DNA from: a virus
Virus record (IMG/VR): IMGVR_UViG_3300030380_006479
Location: 1 to 47,322 of that record
Reading direction: 5' to 3' (one strand)
Length of the DNA stretch: 47,322 nt
The notes below the pieces were generated by a model, which ran no database searches, was not told the origin of the DNA, and saw nothing but the letters and a program-made list of their open reading frames with translations. Both the position numbers and the translations under genes were made by a program. Shown here in pieces: positions 15,926-24,937 of the stretch. Each line of letters opens with the position of its first letter. Position 1 is the first letter of the stretch.

Positions 15926-18660
15926 TGCCAAAGTATCTTAGTGGTAGAGTCAAGAGAACTCCACAAGACAAATTAACAGAGGACAGATATTTATATCTTG
16001 GGTTGGATCAGACAGAACCTAACCTTGGAGATCCACCAGAGATAGATACAATTCCACCTGGAGATCAATTTCAAATAGTATCAGTCAGAAATTATCCTGG
16101 TGAGAGATATTGGAAACCAATTGGTGGTGGAACGATACCCGCTGCACATACTGTAAGGGATGAAGGTGTTGTTGTACCAAAAAATGCCTTATTTCCTGGC
16201 GGAAATCCTAATCCCAACGCTGGAATTAATAGTATTACCGATGTAAACTTTGTAGGTCTTGCTGTCACTGTTGCTGGTTTTGTGGATCAAGATGGTTTTC
16301 CTGGTACTGCTGTTACAGTCACAGTATCTGCACCTGGTAATAATCACGAACTTTTATTTAATAATGATGGAGAATTTGCAACATCATCATTCTTTACTTT
16401 TGATAATACAGTAGGTATAGAGTCTGTTGGTATTGGAACTAATCTCAGAGTTCAGGGAGATTTAAAGTTAGATAAAACAATATATGGTGAGAATAATCAA
16501 CCAGGTAATCAAGGTGATTTATTAGTAAAGACGGCAACAGGTGGAATGATATGGCAAAATCAAAATGCCGTTCGATCTGGTGCTGGTGGAACAATATATG
16601 ATATACAATTTCACAATACTGCTGGATTGGTAGATGGTGCTTCAACTAACGGAGGTAAGTTTGTATATCGTTCTGATACTTCTCGTGTTGGTATCGGAAG
16701 CACAATACCAGAAAAATTATTAGATGTTTTAGGATATTCACGTTTTGATGGTGATGTAGAATTTGTTACTAGTAATCAAAAAAATATTTTCTTTGATCAG
16801 TCTGATGATTCCTTAATATTTGGAGATACTGTTAAAGCAAAATTTGGTGATGATTTGGATGCATCAATACATCATGATAATACAAATTTCCATATTGACA
16901 ATGATGGGGGAAACACTGATTTAAGATTTGGTAATAATAATATTGGTTTTAAAACTGCTCTTCTAGCGGTTCCTAATAATAGAGTTGAGTTATTTTTTAA
17001 TGATACAAAGAAATTTGAAACCACCAACACTGGTATTGCAATCACTGGAACAGATCACTCAATTCATGGAGAAGTTGGAATTCAATCTCACGTAAAATTA
17101 AATGAAAATGCAGAATTGCAGTTTGGTGTTAATCCTAGTTTGCGAATATTTAGAGATACATCTGACGGAGATAGTAGAATAAGAGAAAATGGAACTGGTA
17201 ATTTAAGTATAGAGGCAAGTGATATTATATTTAAGAATAGTTCACTTAGTAGTCCAAAGACATACGCAAAGTTTAACGACGGTGATTCTGTTGATTTATA
17301 CTTTAATAATGATCATAAATTCCAAACAACTGGAGTAGGTGTATCTGTTATAGGTTTAACAAGCACTACAGATTTATCTGTTACTGGTTTTGTTACCTCT
17401 CATTTAATTCCTGGCACCACAGAATTAACTTTGGGAACAGAGAGTAATCCATGGAAAAAGGTATATGTAGATACCATCATTGGTGTTGATAATGAAGAAT
17501 TTGAATTTTTAAAAGTTACTGGAATATTAACTGCAAAAAACCTTATTGTTGAGGAAAATTTTAAAGTAGGTGGTATATCGACGTTCATAGGTATTGCAAC
17601 ATTTGGTAGTGGTATTAATGTAACATCTGGGATCACGACTGTTGGATCTGGTATGACTGTTTCTGGTATCTCAACATTCAATGATACCGTGGTCGTTGGT
17701 TCGGGTATGACTGTTTCTGGTATTTCAACATTTAATGATGATGTAATCGTTGGCACTGGTGCAACCGTTGGAATTGGATCAACTGTATTTTTCATTAATG
17801 ATGCACCAGCAGTATTTGGTGATGATGAAGTTTTAGAAATATATTATGGTCAATCTCCTTATAATCAAACCACAACAGATAAACACAGTTATATTCGAGA
17901 TAAGGGAGATCTGGATCTTGTTATATTATCTAATCAAGTTTCAATAAGAAGTGCAGATGAAACTAAGGATATGGCAAGATTCTACGAAAATGATCGTGTA
18001 GAATTGAGATATGATAACAATCTTGTATTCCAAACCACTGGATATGGAGTATCTATTACAGGTATAACGAGCACTACAAATTTATATGTAACTGGCATAT
18101 CAACCTTTAGTGATCATATAGAAACTACAGATGATCAATTTTATGATATCGGTAGTGCAAACGTTGGATTTAGGACAGTTTATGCAAAAGAATTTGTTGG
18201 TAAAAAGATTAGACTTGAAGAAGATTTAGATATTCGAAATTTAAAAGTAAATGGTATATCAACTTTTATTGGCATTGCAACATTTGGTAGTGGTATTAAT
18301 GTAACATCTGGAATTACAACCGTTGGATTTTTAACCGCTAAAGGTATATTTGTTTCAGGTGTCACAACTGCAACTGATTTTAATTCTCTGTCAGATCGTA
18401 ATTACAAAACAAATATTCAGGTAATTGATAATCCCATCGATAAGATTATGAAGATTGATGGTGTGTCGTTTAATTGGAAGGCATCAAATAAACCATCGTT
18501 TGGTGTGATTGCCGATAATGTTCAGAAAACTTTACCTGATTTGGTGAGTAATGAAGATCCAAAGACCGTAAATTATAATGGTTTAGTTGGATTATTGATT
18601 GAGGTCGTAAAAAATCAACAAGAACAAATTAATGAATTAAGGGGTCTTCTTGATAAATAA
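15925..18660 (+). CDS. Tail fibre protein with S74 self-chaperone domain
   Basis: 911 residues. The N-terminus (about 1-150) is unique. The shaft contains repeated modules: 'VGIGSTIPEKLLDVLG', 'FFNDTKKFETTNTGIAITG' and near-duplicate 'GISTFIGIATFGSGINVTSG' blocks at 17571-17645 and 18253-18327. The last 90 residues are a Peptidase_S74 intramolecular chaperone domain: 'LSDRNYKTNI' with the Ser823-Asp and Lys828 dyad, then 'GVSFNWKASNKPSFGVIADNVQKTLPDLV' and a C-terminal coiled coil. These domains trimerise the fibre and cut themselves off. The conserved Ser/Lys suggests that processing occurs here. Confidence 0.75.
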   Translation: MPKYLSGRVKRTPQDKLTEDRYLYLGLDQTEPNLGDPPEIDTIPPGDQFQIVSVRNYPGERYWKPIGGGTIPAAHTVRDEGVVVPKNALFPGGNPNPNAGINSITDVNFVGLAVTVAGFVDQDGFPGTAVTVTVSAPGNNHELLFNNDGEFATSSFFTFDNTVGIESVGIGTNLRVQGDLKLDKTIYGENNQPGNQGDLLVKTATGGMIWQNQNAVRSGAGGTIYDIQFHNTAGLVDGASTNGGKFVYRSDTSRVGIGSTIPEKLLDVLGYSRFDGDVEFVTSNQKNIFFDQSDDSLIFGDTVKAKFGDDLDASIHHDNTNFHIDNDGGNTDLRFGNNNIGFKTALLAVPNNRVELFFNDTKKFETTNTGIAITGTDHSIHGEVGIQSHVKLNENAELQFGVNPSLRIFRDTSDGDSRIRENGTGNLSIEASDIIFKNSSLSSPKTYAKFNDGDSVDLYFNNDHKFQTTGVGVSVIGLTSTTDLSVTGFVTSHLIPGTTELTLGTESNPWKKVYVDTIIGVDNEEFEFLKVTGILTAKNLIVEENFKVGGISTFIGIATFGSGINVTSGITTVGSGMTVSGISTFNDTVVVGSGMTVSGISTFNDDVIVGTGATVGIGSTVFFINDAPAVFGDDEVLEIYYGQSPYNQTTTDKHSYIRDKGDLDLVILSNQVSIRSADETKDMARFYENDRVELRYDNNLVFQTTGYGVSITGITSTTNLYVTGISTFSDHIETTDDQFYDIGSANVGFRTVYAKEFVGKKIRLEEDLDIRNLKVNGISTFIGIATFGSGINVTSGITTVGFLTAKGIFVSGVTTATDFNSLSDRNYKTNIQVIDNPIDKIMKIDGVSFNWKASNKPSFGVIADNVQKTLPDLVSNEDPKTVNYNGLVGLLIEVVKNQQEQINELRGLLDK
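18652..18659 (+). promoter_or_regulatory. Late promoter box before 1555-residue fibre
   Basis: GATAAATA matches NATAAATA. It overlaps the end of the upstream gene and lies 35 bases before the ATG at 18695. Confidence 0.55.
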
Positions 18661-18694
18661 AAGAAATTACCCAGTGGAAACACGAAGACGGTAG

Positions 18695-21600
18695 ATGGCA
18701 ATTAAGATAAAAGGTTCTACTATCATTAATGATGATAGAGTCTTAGAAAATGCAGATAAAATAGGAATAGGAACTACAAACCCACATGTAGCCCTTGAGA
18801 TTTTTGGTAAAGTTGGTATTGGAACCACAAATCCTGACGCCAATATAGGATCACAAAATAATACAAAATTAGCAGTTGCAGGTATTGTAACTGCATATGA
18901 ATACTATGGAACATTTAAGGGTAATGTTGTTCCTGAAACAGCAGCTGATAGAATAGAAAAAGGTAATACAAAGGCTCAGGTAGTTGATAATGGATCAGAC
19001 GGACACTTTTTAGTTGAGACAGAGAATGAAGAAAGATTACGTATTATAAAAGATGGTTCCGCATTATTTGGTGGATTTATTTCTAAAAGTGCCTCAGATA
19101 CCTCAAATCTTGCAATTAAGAGTGTTGATAGTAATATTGGTATACTTAAAGTTCATTCTGATGGTGGTGAAATTAATGGAGATTTAGCAGGTATTTCATT
19201 TAGTCATGGTGGTTATGGAAGTGCAGGAAATAGCACTGAGGCTGCAAGAGCAAAAGCAGCGATTGCATTCGAGTCAAATGGCGGGGCATCTTTTGGTTAT
19301 GGAAGGGGTGATTTATGTTTTTATGTAGATAATGCTAGTGATGATGATCAGGTATCAGTGGATGATGAAAAACTTCGTATCACTAGGGGTAATGGTGTTG
19401 GTATTGGAACTACAAATCCTGATGCAGTAGTTACTTCTTCAAATCCTGCTAAGTTAGCTGTTGGTATTGTAACTGCACATGAATTTAGAGGTGGAACTTT
19501 CTACGGAACCATTGATTCTACTGTAAATTCAATAAGTCTCAATACTAATTTAGAGGACGTATTTTCTGTTTCAGGGAATCAACTATCTGGTGATGATGCT
19601 GGTGGAGATAAAATTGTATTCTGGGATGATACTGTTTCTGGTGGTAAATTATCTTACTTGGATGTTGATGGCACTACTCTAGAAATTGATGGTACAACTT
19701 TAAAGGTCAAGACAAATGCTGTTGGTAAAGATTATGATTTAGATTTTGAAGGAACTGATGGAGGGAGTGGAGTTGGTATCGCAACTTGGACTTTATCTGA
19801 TGGCACAACCTCTAATGATGACTCAGTAACATTAAAAGCAGGATCGAATATATCAATTTCAAATGTTGGAACTTCTGAATTTACAATTCAAGCTGTTCAA
19901 GGTGCTGGTGTTGGTGTTGCCGCCAGTGCAAGTCAAGTATTAAATGTTAATGGTGGTGAAATAGGAGGTGTAGATGCAGGAACAGATGATAAACTTGTAT
20001 ATTGGGATAGTGATGCTCTTAGTAACAATGGTAGATTAGATTATTTGACAGTTGGAACTGGTTTAAAAATTGAGACTGGATCATTAAAAATTGATTCAAG
20101 TGTTGTAGGTAAATCTTACACTCTTCCAGTTACAGTAGAGGAAGGAACTTCAGGTAGTGGAGGTAATTCAGGAATTGCCACGTTAACTTTAACAGATAAT
20201 GTGACTCCAACTCCTGGTGAAGATCCAGTGACAATAGAAGCTGGAGATGGTATTGTAATAAAATCCATAACAGGTGGTGAGGGATTTGAAATTAGTGCAG
20301 ATATTTCTGGAGGTGGTGGAGGTGGAATTTCTGACGTTCAGGTAATACAATATTCTGATAATGCGGATCCACGCACCGAAAGAAATGCAACAAATCCAAT
20401 TGATGTGCAAAAAACAGTGGGTATCGTAACAATCGGTATTGGAACCACAAGTAATGCATACGGAAATAGATTTGTAGGTCCGAACACACCATCAGGAGCA
20501 ATCGAAGGAGATATATGGTATGACACTACAACAACTGGACAGGGAACAAATCGTGTTGCAGTCATTAAACATGTAGAATCTTCAGGTAATAATGGTGGAA
20601 AAGCACCAAATTTATCATCATTTAACACAAGGAAGTTAAATGATTTAAATGATCCTAATGGTATGGGTGTAACATTAAACTCTAATATCTTTTCCCTACC
20701 TGCAGGTACTTATAAGATTGATTTTAGCACACCATTTTATCATACACAATATTCTCAATCAAGATTAAAATATAGTAATCAATCGGATGTTAGCGGAACA
20801 TTATCTTACATTATTGGTAGCAGTCTTTATGCTGGACCTGGAAGTGGAGGAGAGACAGTCGGTGAATCGGATGGACATGATATAATTGTCCTCACAGAAA
20901 CAAATTATTTTATATTGGAAAGTAGAGTATCAAAAACTCAAAGTACAACAGATTTTGGAATAAATTGTAGTTACTCCGATGAAGTTTATTCTCAGGTAAG
21001 AATTGAGGATCTAGCCACCGCTGTTAAAGATGATGGTAATACAAATAGAATTATTCAGGGGAATACAAAGGCAGAAGTAAATGACACGGGAAGTAACGGA
21101 CACTTTTTAGTTGAGACAGAGGGATCAGAGAGATTACGTATCATATCAACAGGTAGGGTCGGTATTGGAACTGATATTAATAATTCAATTATTCCTGATA
21201 GTGATACACTCCTTCATTTAAAAGTCGCTGGCAACGGAACATTATCTGGTGGTACGAACAAACTTATAACTCTTACTAGTGGAAATCCCAGAATCAATGC
21301 TATTGGAGTTAAGGATGCTGATAATTTGTTTATTGCTGCTGATGAGAATAATCAAGGAAATAATTCGTCTATCATATTAAGAGTTGATGGTGACGATCAA
21401 GTAACTATCAAATCAAATGCTGTTGGTATAGGAACTGACGATCCCACTGGTTCTAATGCACTCACAAATAATAATTCAACACTAGCTGTCGGAACTATAA
21501 AGGCAAATAATATAAGTGGAAACCCAAATCTTTCCATCGGATCAGATGAACAAATCATATTTAACAATGGTGGTTCTCTTGCTGGTGATGATAAATTTGT

Positions 21601-23362
21601 ATTTGATCACGTAGACAAAAAAGTTGGAATTGGAACGACAAATCCATACTACAGACTCCACGCATTTTTTAATAATAGTACTACGTCATTGACTGGTGGT
21701 TCAAGCGGTAATTGGGGTGGTGATGGTATAAGAATTGAAAATGATAATACTACAATTGGTGCCTTGTCATTGGTTCAATTTAGAGTAGATAATGCTGACT
21801 GGCACATTGGAAATAAAAAAACTACTGGATCTAATCCTGATGGCAACTCAGATTTTGTTTTTAATTCAGAGGGTTCTGAAAAACTTCGCATCACATCAGC
21901 TGGTGATGTTGGCATCGGCACCACAAATCCCACTGGTGCTAATGCAGTTGGATCTGGTAACACTTCTGTACTTGCTGTAGGTGTCGTCACTTGTAGAGAA
22001 TTATATGTAAATGGAAATAATATAAGTGATGGTGGTGCAAATGTAAATATTGGCACTGAACCCCCGACGAATCCATCACCAAATCCAGGAGATTTATGGT
22101 GGGATAGTGACAATGGTGATTTACATGTTTATTATAAGGATACCGATAATACAGAACAATGGGTTGCTATAACTGGAGATAGTAACAATTCAGATCCTGT
22201 AGGAACTATTGTTGCATGGGGTGGTTCAGTCTCAAGTATTCCTAGTGGGTATCAACTTTGTGATGGTGGTATAACACAAACATCGGCACTTCAAGCAATT
22301 ACTGGTGCTAATGTGCCTGATTTAAGATCTAGATTTATTGTTGGTGCTCATAATGTTAGTGGAACAGGATCATGGCCTAATGTTGGTGTTGGTTCAACTG
22401 GTGGTAGTGCAAATGCGATAGTTCCTGACCACACTCACCCTACGTCTGTTGATAATGGTACATTATTCCATCAAGGTGGTACTCCTAACGCAATTCCTTT
22501 TGGTGGGCCAGGACTATATCCTGGTACTGTATTCAGTATGAGTGATCCAAGTAATGGGGAGTCAGTAACAAATAAAAATTTACCACCGTATTATGCACTT
22601 TGTTATATTATCAAACATACTGTTTCTAGTGATAGTGGTGGTGGTAGTAGTAGTGCATCATCGGTTCAATACTTTACTTCCGATGGAACTTGGACTAAAC
22701 CTTCAACAGGTAATTTCGTTCTTGTTACTATGTGGGGTGGCGGTGGTGGCGGTGCATCATCAGGAAGCTATAGAGGTGGTGGTGGAGGAGGTGGATATGC
22801 CGAATACAGAATTAAAATGTCTGATTTAGGTCCTACAGTATCCGTTACAGTTGGATCTGGTGGTGCAGCTGGTGTTGCAGGTGAATCATCACAGTTTGGT
22901 AGCATAACATACTCTGTCGGTGGTGGAGGTGCAGGAAGAGGAACAAGTAGTACCACTGATGAACAGAATCTCTCACCAGGCGGAACAGGTGGAAATTTGT
23001 ATGGAGATGGAACCACACCAGCATCAGGTGCTTCAACAAGAGATAGTGATGGTTCTATCATTGCTCTACCTGATACATTGAATGGGGGGGTAGAGGGTAG
23101 AAATGGTGCATCAGGTGGATCTGGTTATCGTCCTCAGAATTTTGGTAATGCTGCTGTTGGTGGGGATTCTATCTACGGTGGTGGAGGTGGTGGTGGATAT
23201 GGACCTAATAACTTTGGTGTGACTGTTACAGCTAATGGTGGAACAAGTAGAGTGGGAGGAAATGGAGGCACAGGAAACAGTGATAATGCTCAAATACCTG
23301 CAGGTGGTGGTGGAGCTGGTTATTCTGGTGCTAGAGGAGAAGTTTGGGTTGTAGTAGTATGA
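18695..23362 (+). CDS. Tail fibre adhesin with collar and glycine-rich tip
   Basis: 1555 residues. The shaft is made of 'VGIGTTNP' beta repeats with several 'GHFLVETExxERLRI' modules. At about 1167-1300 lies a phage tail-collar domain (DPVGTIVAWGGSVSSIPSGY, LCDG, then VPDLRSRFIVGA and LPPYYALCYIIKHT), as in T4 gp12 and related short fibres. After a Ser/Gly linker the last 230 residues are a glycine-rich tip (WTKPSTGNFVLVTMWGGGGG and many GGGG runs), of the kind that displays variable receptor-contact loops. It is probably a receptor-binding protein. A 227-base block in the collar region is nearly repeated in the 1212-residue gene. Confidence 0.75.
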   Translation: MAIKIKGSTIINDDRVLENADKIGIGTTNPHVALEIFGKVGIGTTNPDANIGSQNNTKLAVAGIVTAYEYYGTFKGNVVPETAADRIEKGNTKAQVVDNGSDGHFLVETENEERLRIIKDGSALFGGFISKSASDTSNLAIKSVDSNIGILKVHSDGGEINGDLAGISFSHGGYGSAGNSTEAARAKAAIAFESNGGASFGYGRGDLCFYVDNASDDDQVSVDDEKLRITRGNGVGIGTTNPDAVVTSSNPAKLAVGIVTAHEFRGGTFYGTIDSTVNSISLNTNLEDVFSVSGNQLSGDDAGGDKIVFWDDTVSGGKLSYLDVDGTTLEIDGTTLKVKTNAVGKDYDLDFEGTDGGSGVGIATWTLSDGTTSNDDSVTLKAGSNISISNVGTSEFTIQAVQGAGVGVAASASQVLNVNGGEIGGVDAGTDDKLVYWDSDALSNNGRLDYLTVGTGLKIETGSLKIDSSVVGKSYTLPVTVEEGTSGSGGNSGIATLTLTDNVTPTPGEDPVTIEAGDGIVIKSITGGEGFEISADISGGGGGGISDVQVIQYSDNADPRTERNATNPIDVQKTVGIVTIGIGTTSNAYGNRFVGPNTPSGAIEGDIWYDTTTTGQGTNRVAVIKHVESSGNNGGKAPNLSSFNTRKLNDLNDPNGMGVTLNSNIFSLPAGTYKIDFSTPFYHTQYSQSRLKYSNQSDVSGTLSYIIGSSLYAGPGSGGETVGESDGHDIIVLTETNYFILESRVSKTQSTTDFGINCSYSDEVYSQVRIEDLATAVKDDGNTNRIIQGNTKAEVNDTGSNGHFLVETEGSERLRIISTGRVGIGTDINNSIIPDSDTLLHLKVAGNGTLSGGTNKLITLTSGNPRINAIGVKDADNLFIAADENNQGNNSSIILRVDGDDQVTIKSNAVGIGTDDPTGSNALTNNNSTLAVGTIKANNISGNPNLSIGSDEQIIFNNGGSLAGDDKFVFDHVDKKVGIGTTNPYYRLHAFFNNSTTSLTGGSSGNWGGDGIRIENDNTTIGALSLVQFRVDNADWHIGNKKTTGSNPDGNSDFVFNSEGSEKLRITSAGDVGIGTTNPTGANAVGSGNTSVLAVGVVTCRELYVNGNNISDGGANVNIGTEPPTNPSPNPGDLWWDSDNGDLHVYYKDTDNTEQWVAITGDSNNSDPVGTIVAWGGSVSSIPSGYQLCDGGITQTSALQAITGANVPDLRSRFIVGAHNVSGTGSWPNVGVGSTGGSANAIVPDHTHPTSVDNGTLFHQGGTPNAIPFGGPGLYPGTVFSMSDPSNGESVTNKNLPPYYALCYIIKHTVSSDSGGGSSSASSVQYFTSDGTWTKPSTGNFVLVTMWGGGGGGASSGSYRGGGGGGGYAEYRIKMSDLGPTVSVTVGSGGAAGVAGESSQFGSITYSVGGGGAGRGTSSTTDEQNLSPGGTGGNLYGDGTTPASGASTRDSDGSIIALPDTLNGGVEGRNGASGGSGYRPQNFGNAAVGGDSIYGGGGGGGYGPNNFGVTVTANGGTSRVGGNGGTGNSDNAQIPAGGGGAGYSGARGEVWVVVV
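20992..21141 (+). repeat. Fibre module repeat, copy A
   Basis: This 150-base block is closely similar to 24081-24230 in the next gene. It encodes RIEDLATAVKDDGNTNR and then GNTKAEV...GHFLVETEG...ERLRI. A more diverged third version occurs near 18943-19046. Confidence 0.8.
22190..22416 (+). repeat. Tail-collar module repeat, copy A
   Basis: The first 159 bases differ from 27131-27289 at only a few positions, and similarity continues more loosely for another 68 bases. The block encodes the collar-domain core. Downstream sequences differ until the shared LPPYYALCYIIKHT segment. Confidence 0.85.
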
Positions 23363-23400
23363 TAGATAAAGAATCTCTGCACTTAATTTAATGTTCATCC

Positions 23401-23408
23401 CATAAATA
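23401..23408 (+). promoter_or_regulatory. Late promoter box before 501-residue fibre
   Basis: CATAAATA matches NATAAATA and ends 13 bases before the ATG at 23422, in the 59-base gap after the preceding fibre gene. Confidence 0.6.
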
Positions 23409-23421
23409 ATCAAAAAGTAAT

Positions 23422-24927
23422 ATGCCAGCATTTGATTTTCCACCTTCTCCAACTTTAAATCAGATTTACACAGCAAATGGTGTAACATACATTTGCACTG
23501 CGATAAATCCCTCTGTGTGGAAAAAACTTGGATCCGATACGAGTGTGGGATCATCCAAAGTCGCAATATTAAAAGATGAGAAAAACCCTCAAGTAGATAG
23601 TGGTGATTTTGATAAAGAGGATTGGAGAGATAGGGATTTAACCGTTAAAGAAGATCCATCTAATTTTGTCAATTTAACAGTGGGTGGATCAAAATCTTCA
23701 CCTAGCACTGGAAATACACCTGGTTACTGGTCACTACCAGCAGGGAAATATCGTATTGATTGGACTGCTCCTGCATTTGAAGTTGCACGACATAAAACTA
23801 GATTAGCTTATAGCACTACTGAATCACAAATTTCAACTGCTGGTCTTAATGCATCAGCATCGTTTGTTGATGGTTCAACTGCGCTTAGTTCTTATCCTGA
23901 TTCTGCAGATGATCAATCAAGTTCATTTGGACATACAGTTATAGAACTTGCTCAAACCACATATTTTAAAATTTTACATTATGCTGTCGATCAAACCTCA
24001 ACTAACTTTGGGTTTGGTTATCCAATTTACAGAAGTATTCATACTGTTCCTACCGTAAATCCTGGATCGAACATCTTCACTCAAGTAAGAATTGAGGATC
24101 TATCCACCGCTGTTAAAGATGATGGTAATACAAATAGAATGTTTCAGGGAAACACGAAGGCAGAAGTAATTGATACTAACGGTAACGGACACTTTTTAGT
24201 TGAGACAGAAGGCACAGAAAGATTACGAATCACAGATAGTGGAACATTAGAATTAAGAAAAAATTCACCACAAATACAACTTATTGACACTGATGATACC
24301 ACTGGAAATACAAAGACACAACTTATACATGATTCTGGTGATTTGTATGTTGATCTTCGTGATGGTAATAGTAATGGGCAATTAATAATTCGTGGAAAGG
24401 CTGGAGGCACAGCTAAAGAAAGACTTCGCATCACATCTGATGGGGATGTGGTTATTGCACAAAATGTATCAACATCGCATGTATTGGGTGGTGGCATATA
24501 TACTAGGACAATTAATTGTGCTACATCACAAACACCTGTTAATGGTACCCAATATACTGTAGTTAAGGATTTTTTCAGCTTTAATTGTCCAAATGGTGCG
24601 ATAGCTGGAACTATATATGCTGCATCTAATGGTAATTTCCTTTCTGCTTCATCAGTCTCTCATTTTGCTACACAAGCCAGTACTACAAGTAATGGTGGGG
24701 GAACTATTACAACAGCTGTTATTGATAACATTAATTCTTCTACCTTCAATTACACTCTTTCGATATTTACAACTGGATCTAATGTACACACAATTAGAGC
24801 AACTGTTGTTTATGTACACAATGGTGCTGATACTAATCCTACTACTGGAGGACCAAAAGATCCAGAATTAACCTTAACGGTTATGTTGGGTGCAGCCAAC
24901 AAATCAATCACAGTCACTAGACCTTAA
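23422..24927 (+). CDS. Short tail-fibre-like protein
   Basis: 501 residues. It starts with 'MPAFDFPPSPTLNQIYTANGVTYIC', a short motif common at the N-terminus of marine phage fibre proteins. About residues 90-215 are a jelly-roll-like beta domain (GYWSLPAGKYRIDWTAP). The module 'RIEDLSTAVKDDGNTNR...GHFLVETEGTERLRI' (about 222-272) is nearly identical to one in the 1555-residue fibre. The C-terminal 150 residues form an unassigned beta domain with no S74, collar or glycine-rich tip. It may be an accessory or tip fibre. Confidence 0.6.
   Translation: MPAFDFPPSPTLNQIYTANGVTYICTAINPSVWKKLGSDTSVGSSKVAILKDEKNPQVDSGDFDKEDWRDRDLTVKEDPSNFVNLTVGGSKSSPSTGNTPGYWSLPAGKYRIDWTAPAFEVARHKTRLAYSTTESQISTAGLNASASFVDGSTALSSYPDSADDQSSSFGHTVIELAQTTYFKILHYAVDQTSTNFGFGYPIYRSIHTVPTVNPGSNIFTQVRIEDLSTAVKDDGNTNRMFQGNTKAEVIDTNGNGHFLVETEGTERLRITDSGTLELRKNSPQIQLIDTDDTTGNTKTQLIHDSGDLYVDLRDGNSNGQLIIRGKAGGTAKERLRITSDGDVVIAQNVSTSHVLGGGIYTRTINCATSQTPVNGTQYTVVKDFFSFNCPNGAIAGTIYAASNGNFLSASSVSHFATQASTTSNGGGTITTAVIDNINSSTFNYTLSIFTTGSNVHTIRATVVYVHNGADTNPTTGGPKDPELTLTVMLGAANKSITVTRP
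24081..24230 (+). repeat. Fibre module repeat, copy B
   Basis: Counterpart of 20992-21141, offset 3089 bases, in the same reading register. Conservation at DNA level suggests recent exchange between neighbouring fibre genes. Confidence 0.8.
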
Positions 24928-24937
24928 ATAAAGAATT

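Noticed and set aside
18391-18660. Endosialidase activity suggested by the S74 domain
   Set aside because: S74 is the self-cleaving chaperone domain first described in endosialidases. It carries no sialidase activity itself and no sialidase motifs are seen upstream.
24923-24930. CTTAAATA as a late promoter for the 1212-residue fibre
   Set aside because: It ends seven bases before the ATG, leaving no room for a leader and ribosome site.
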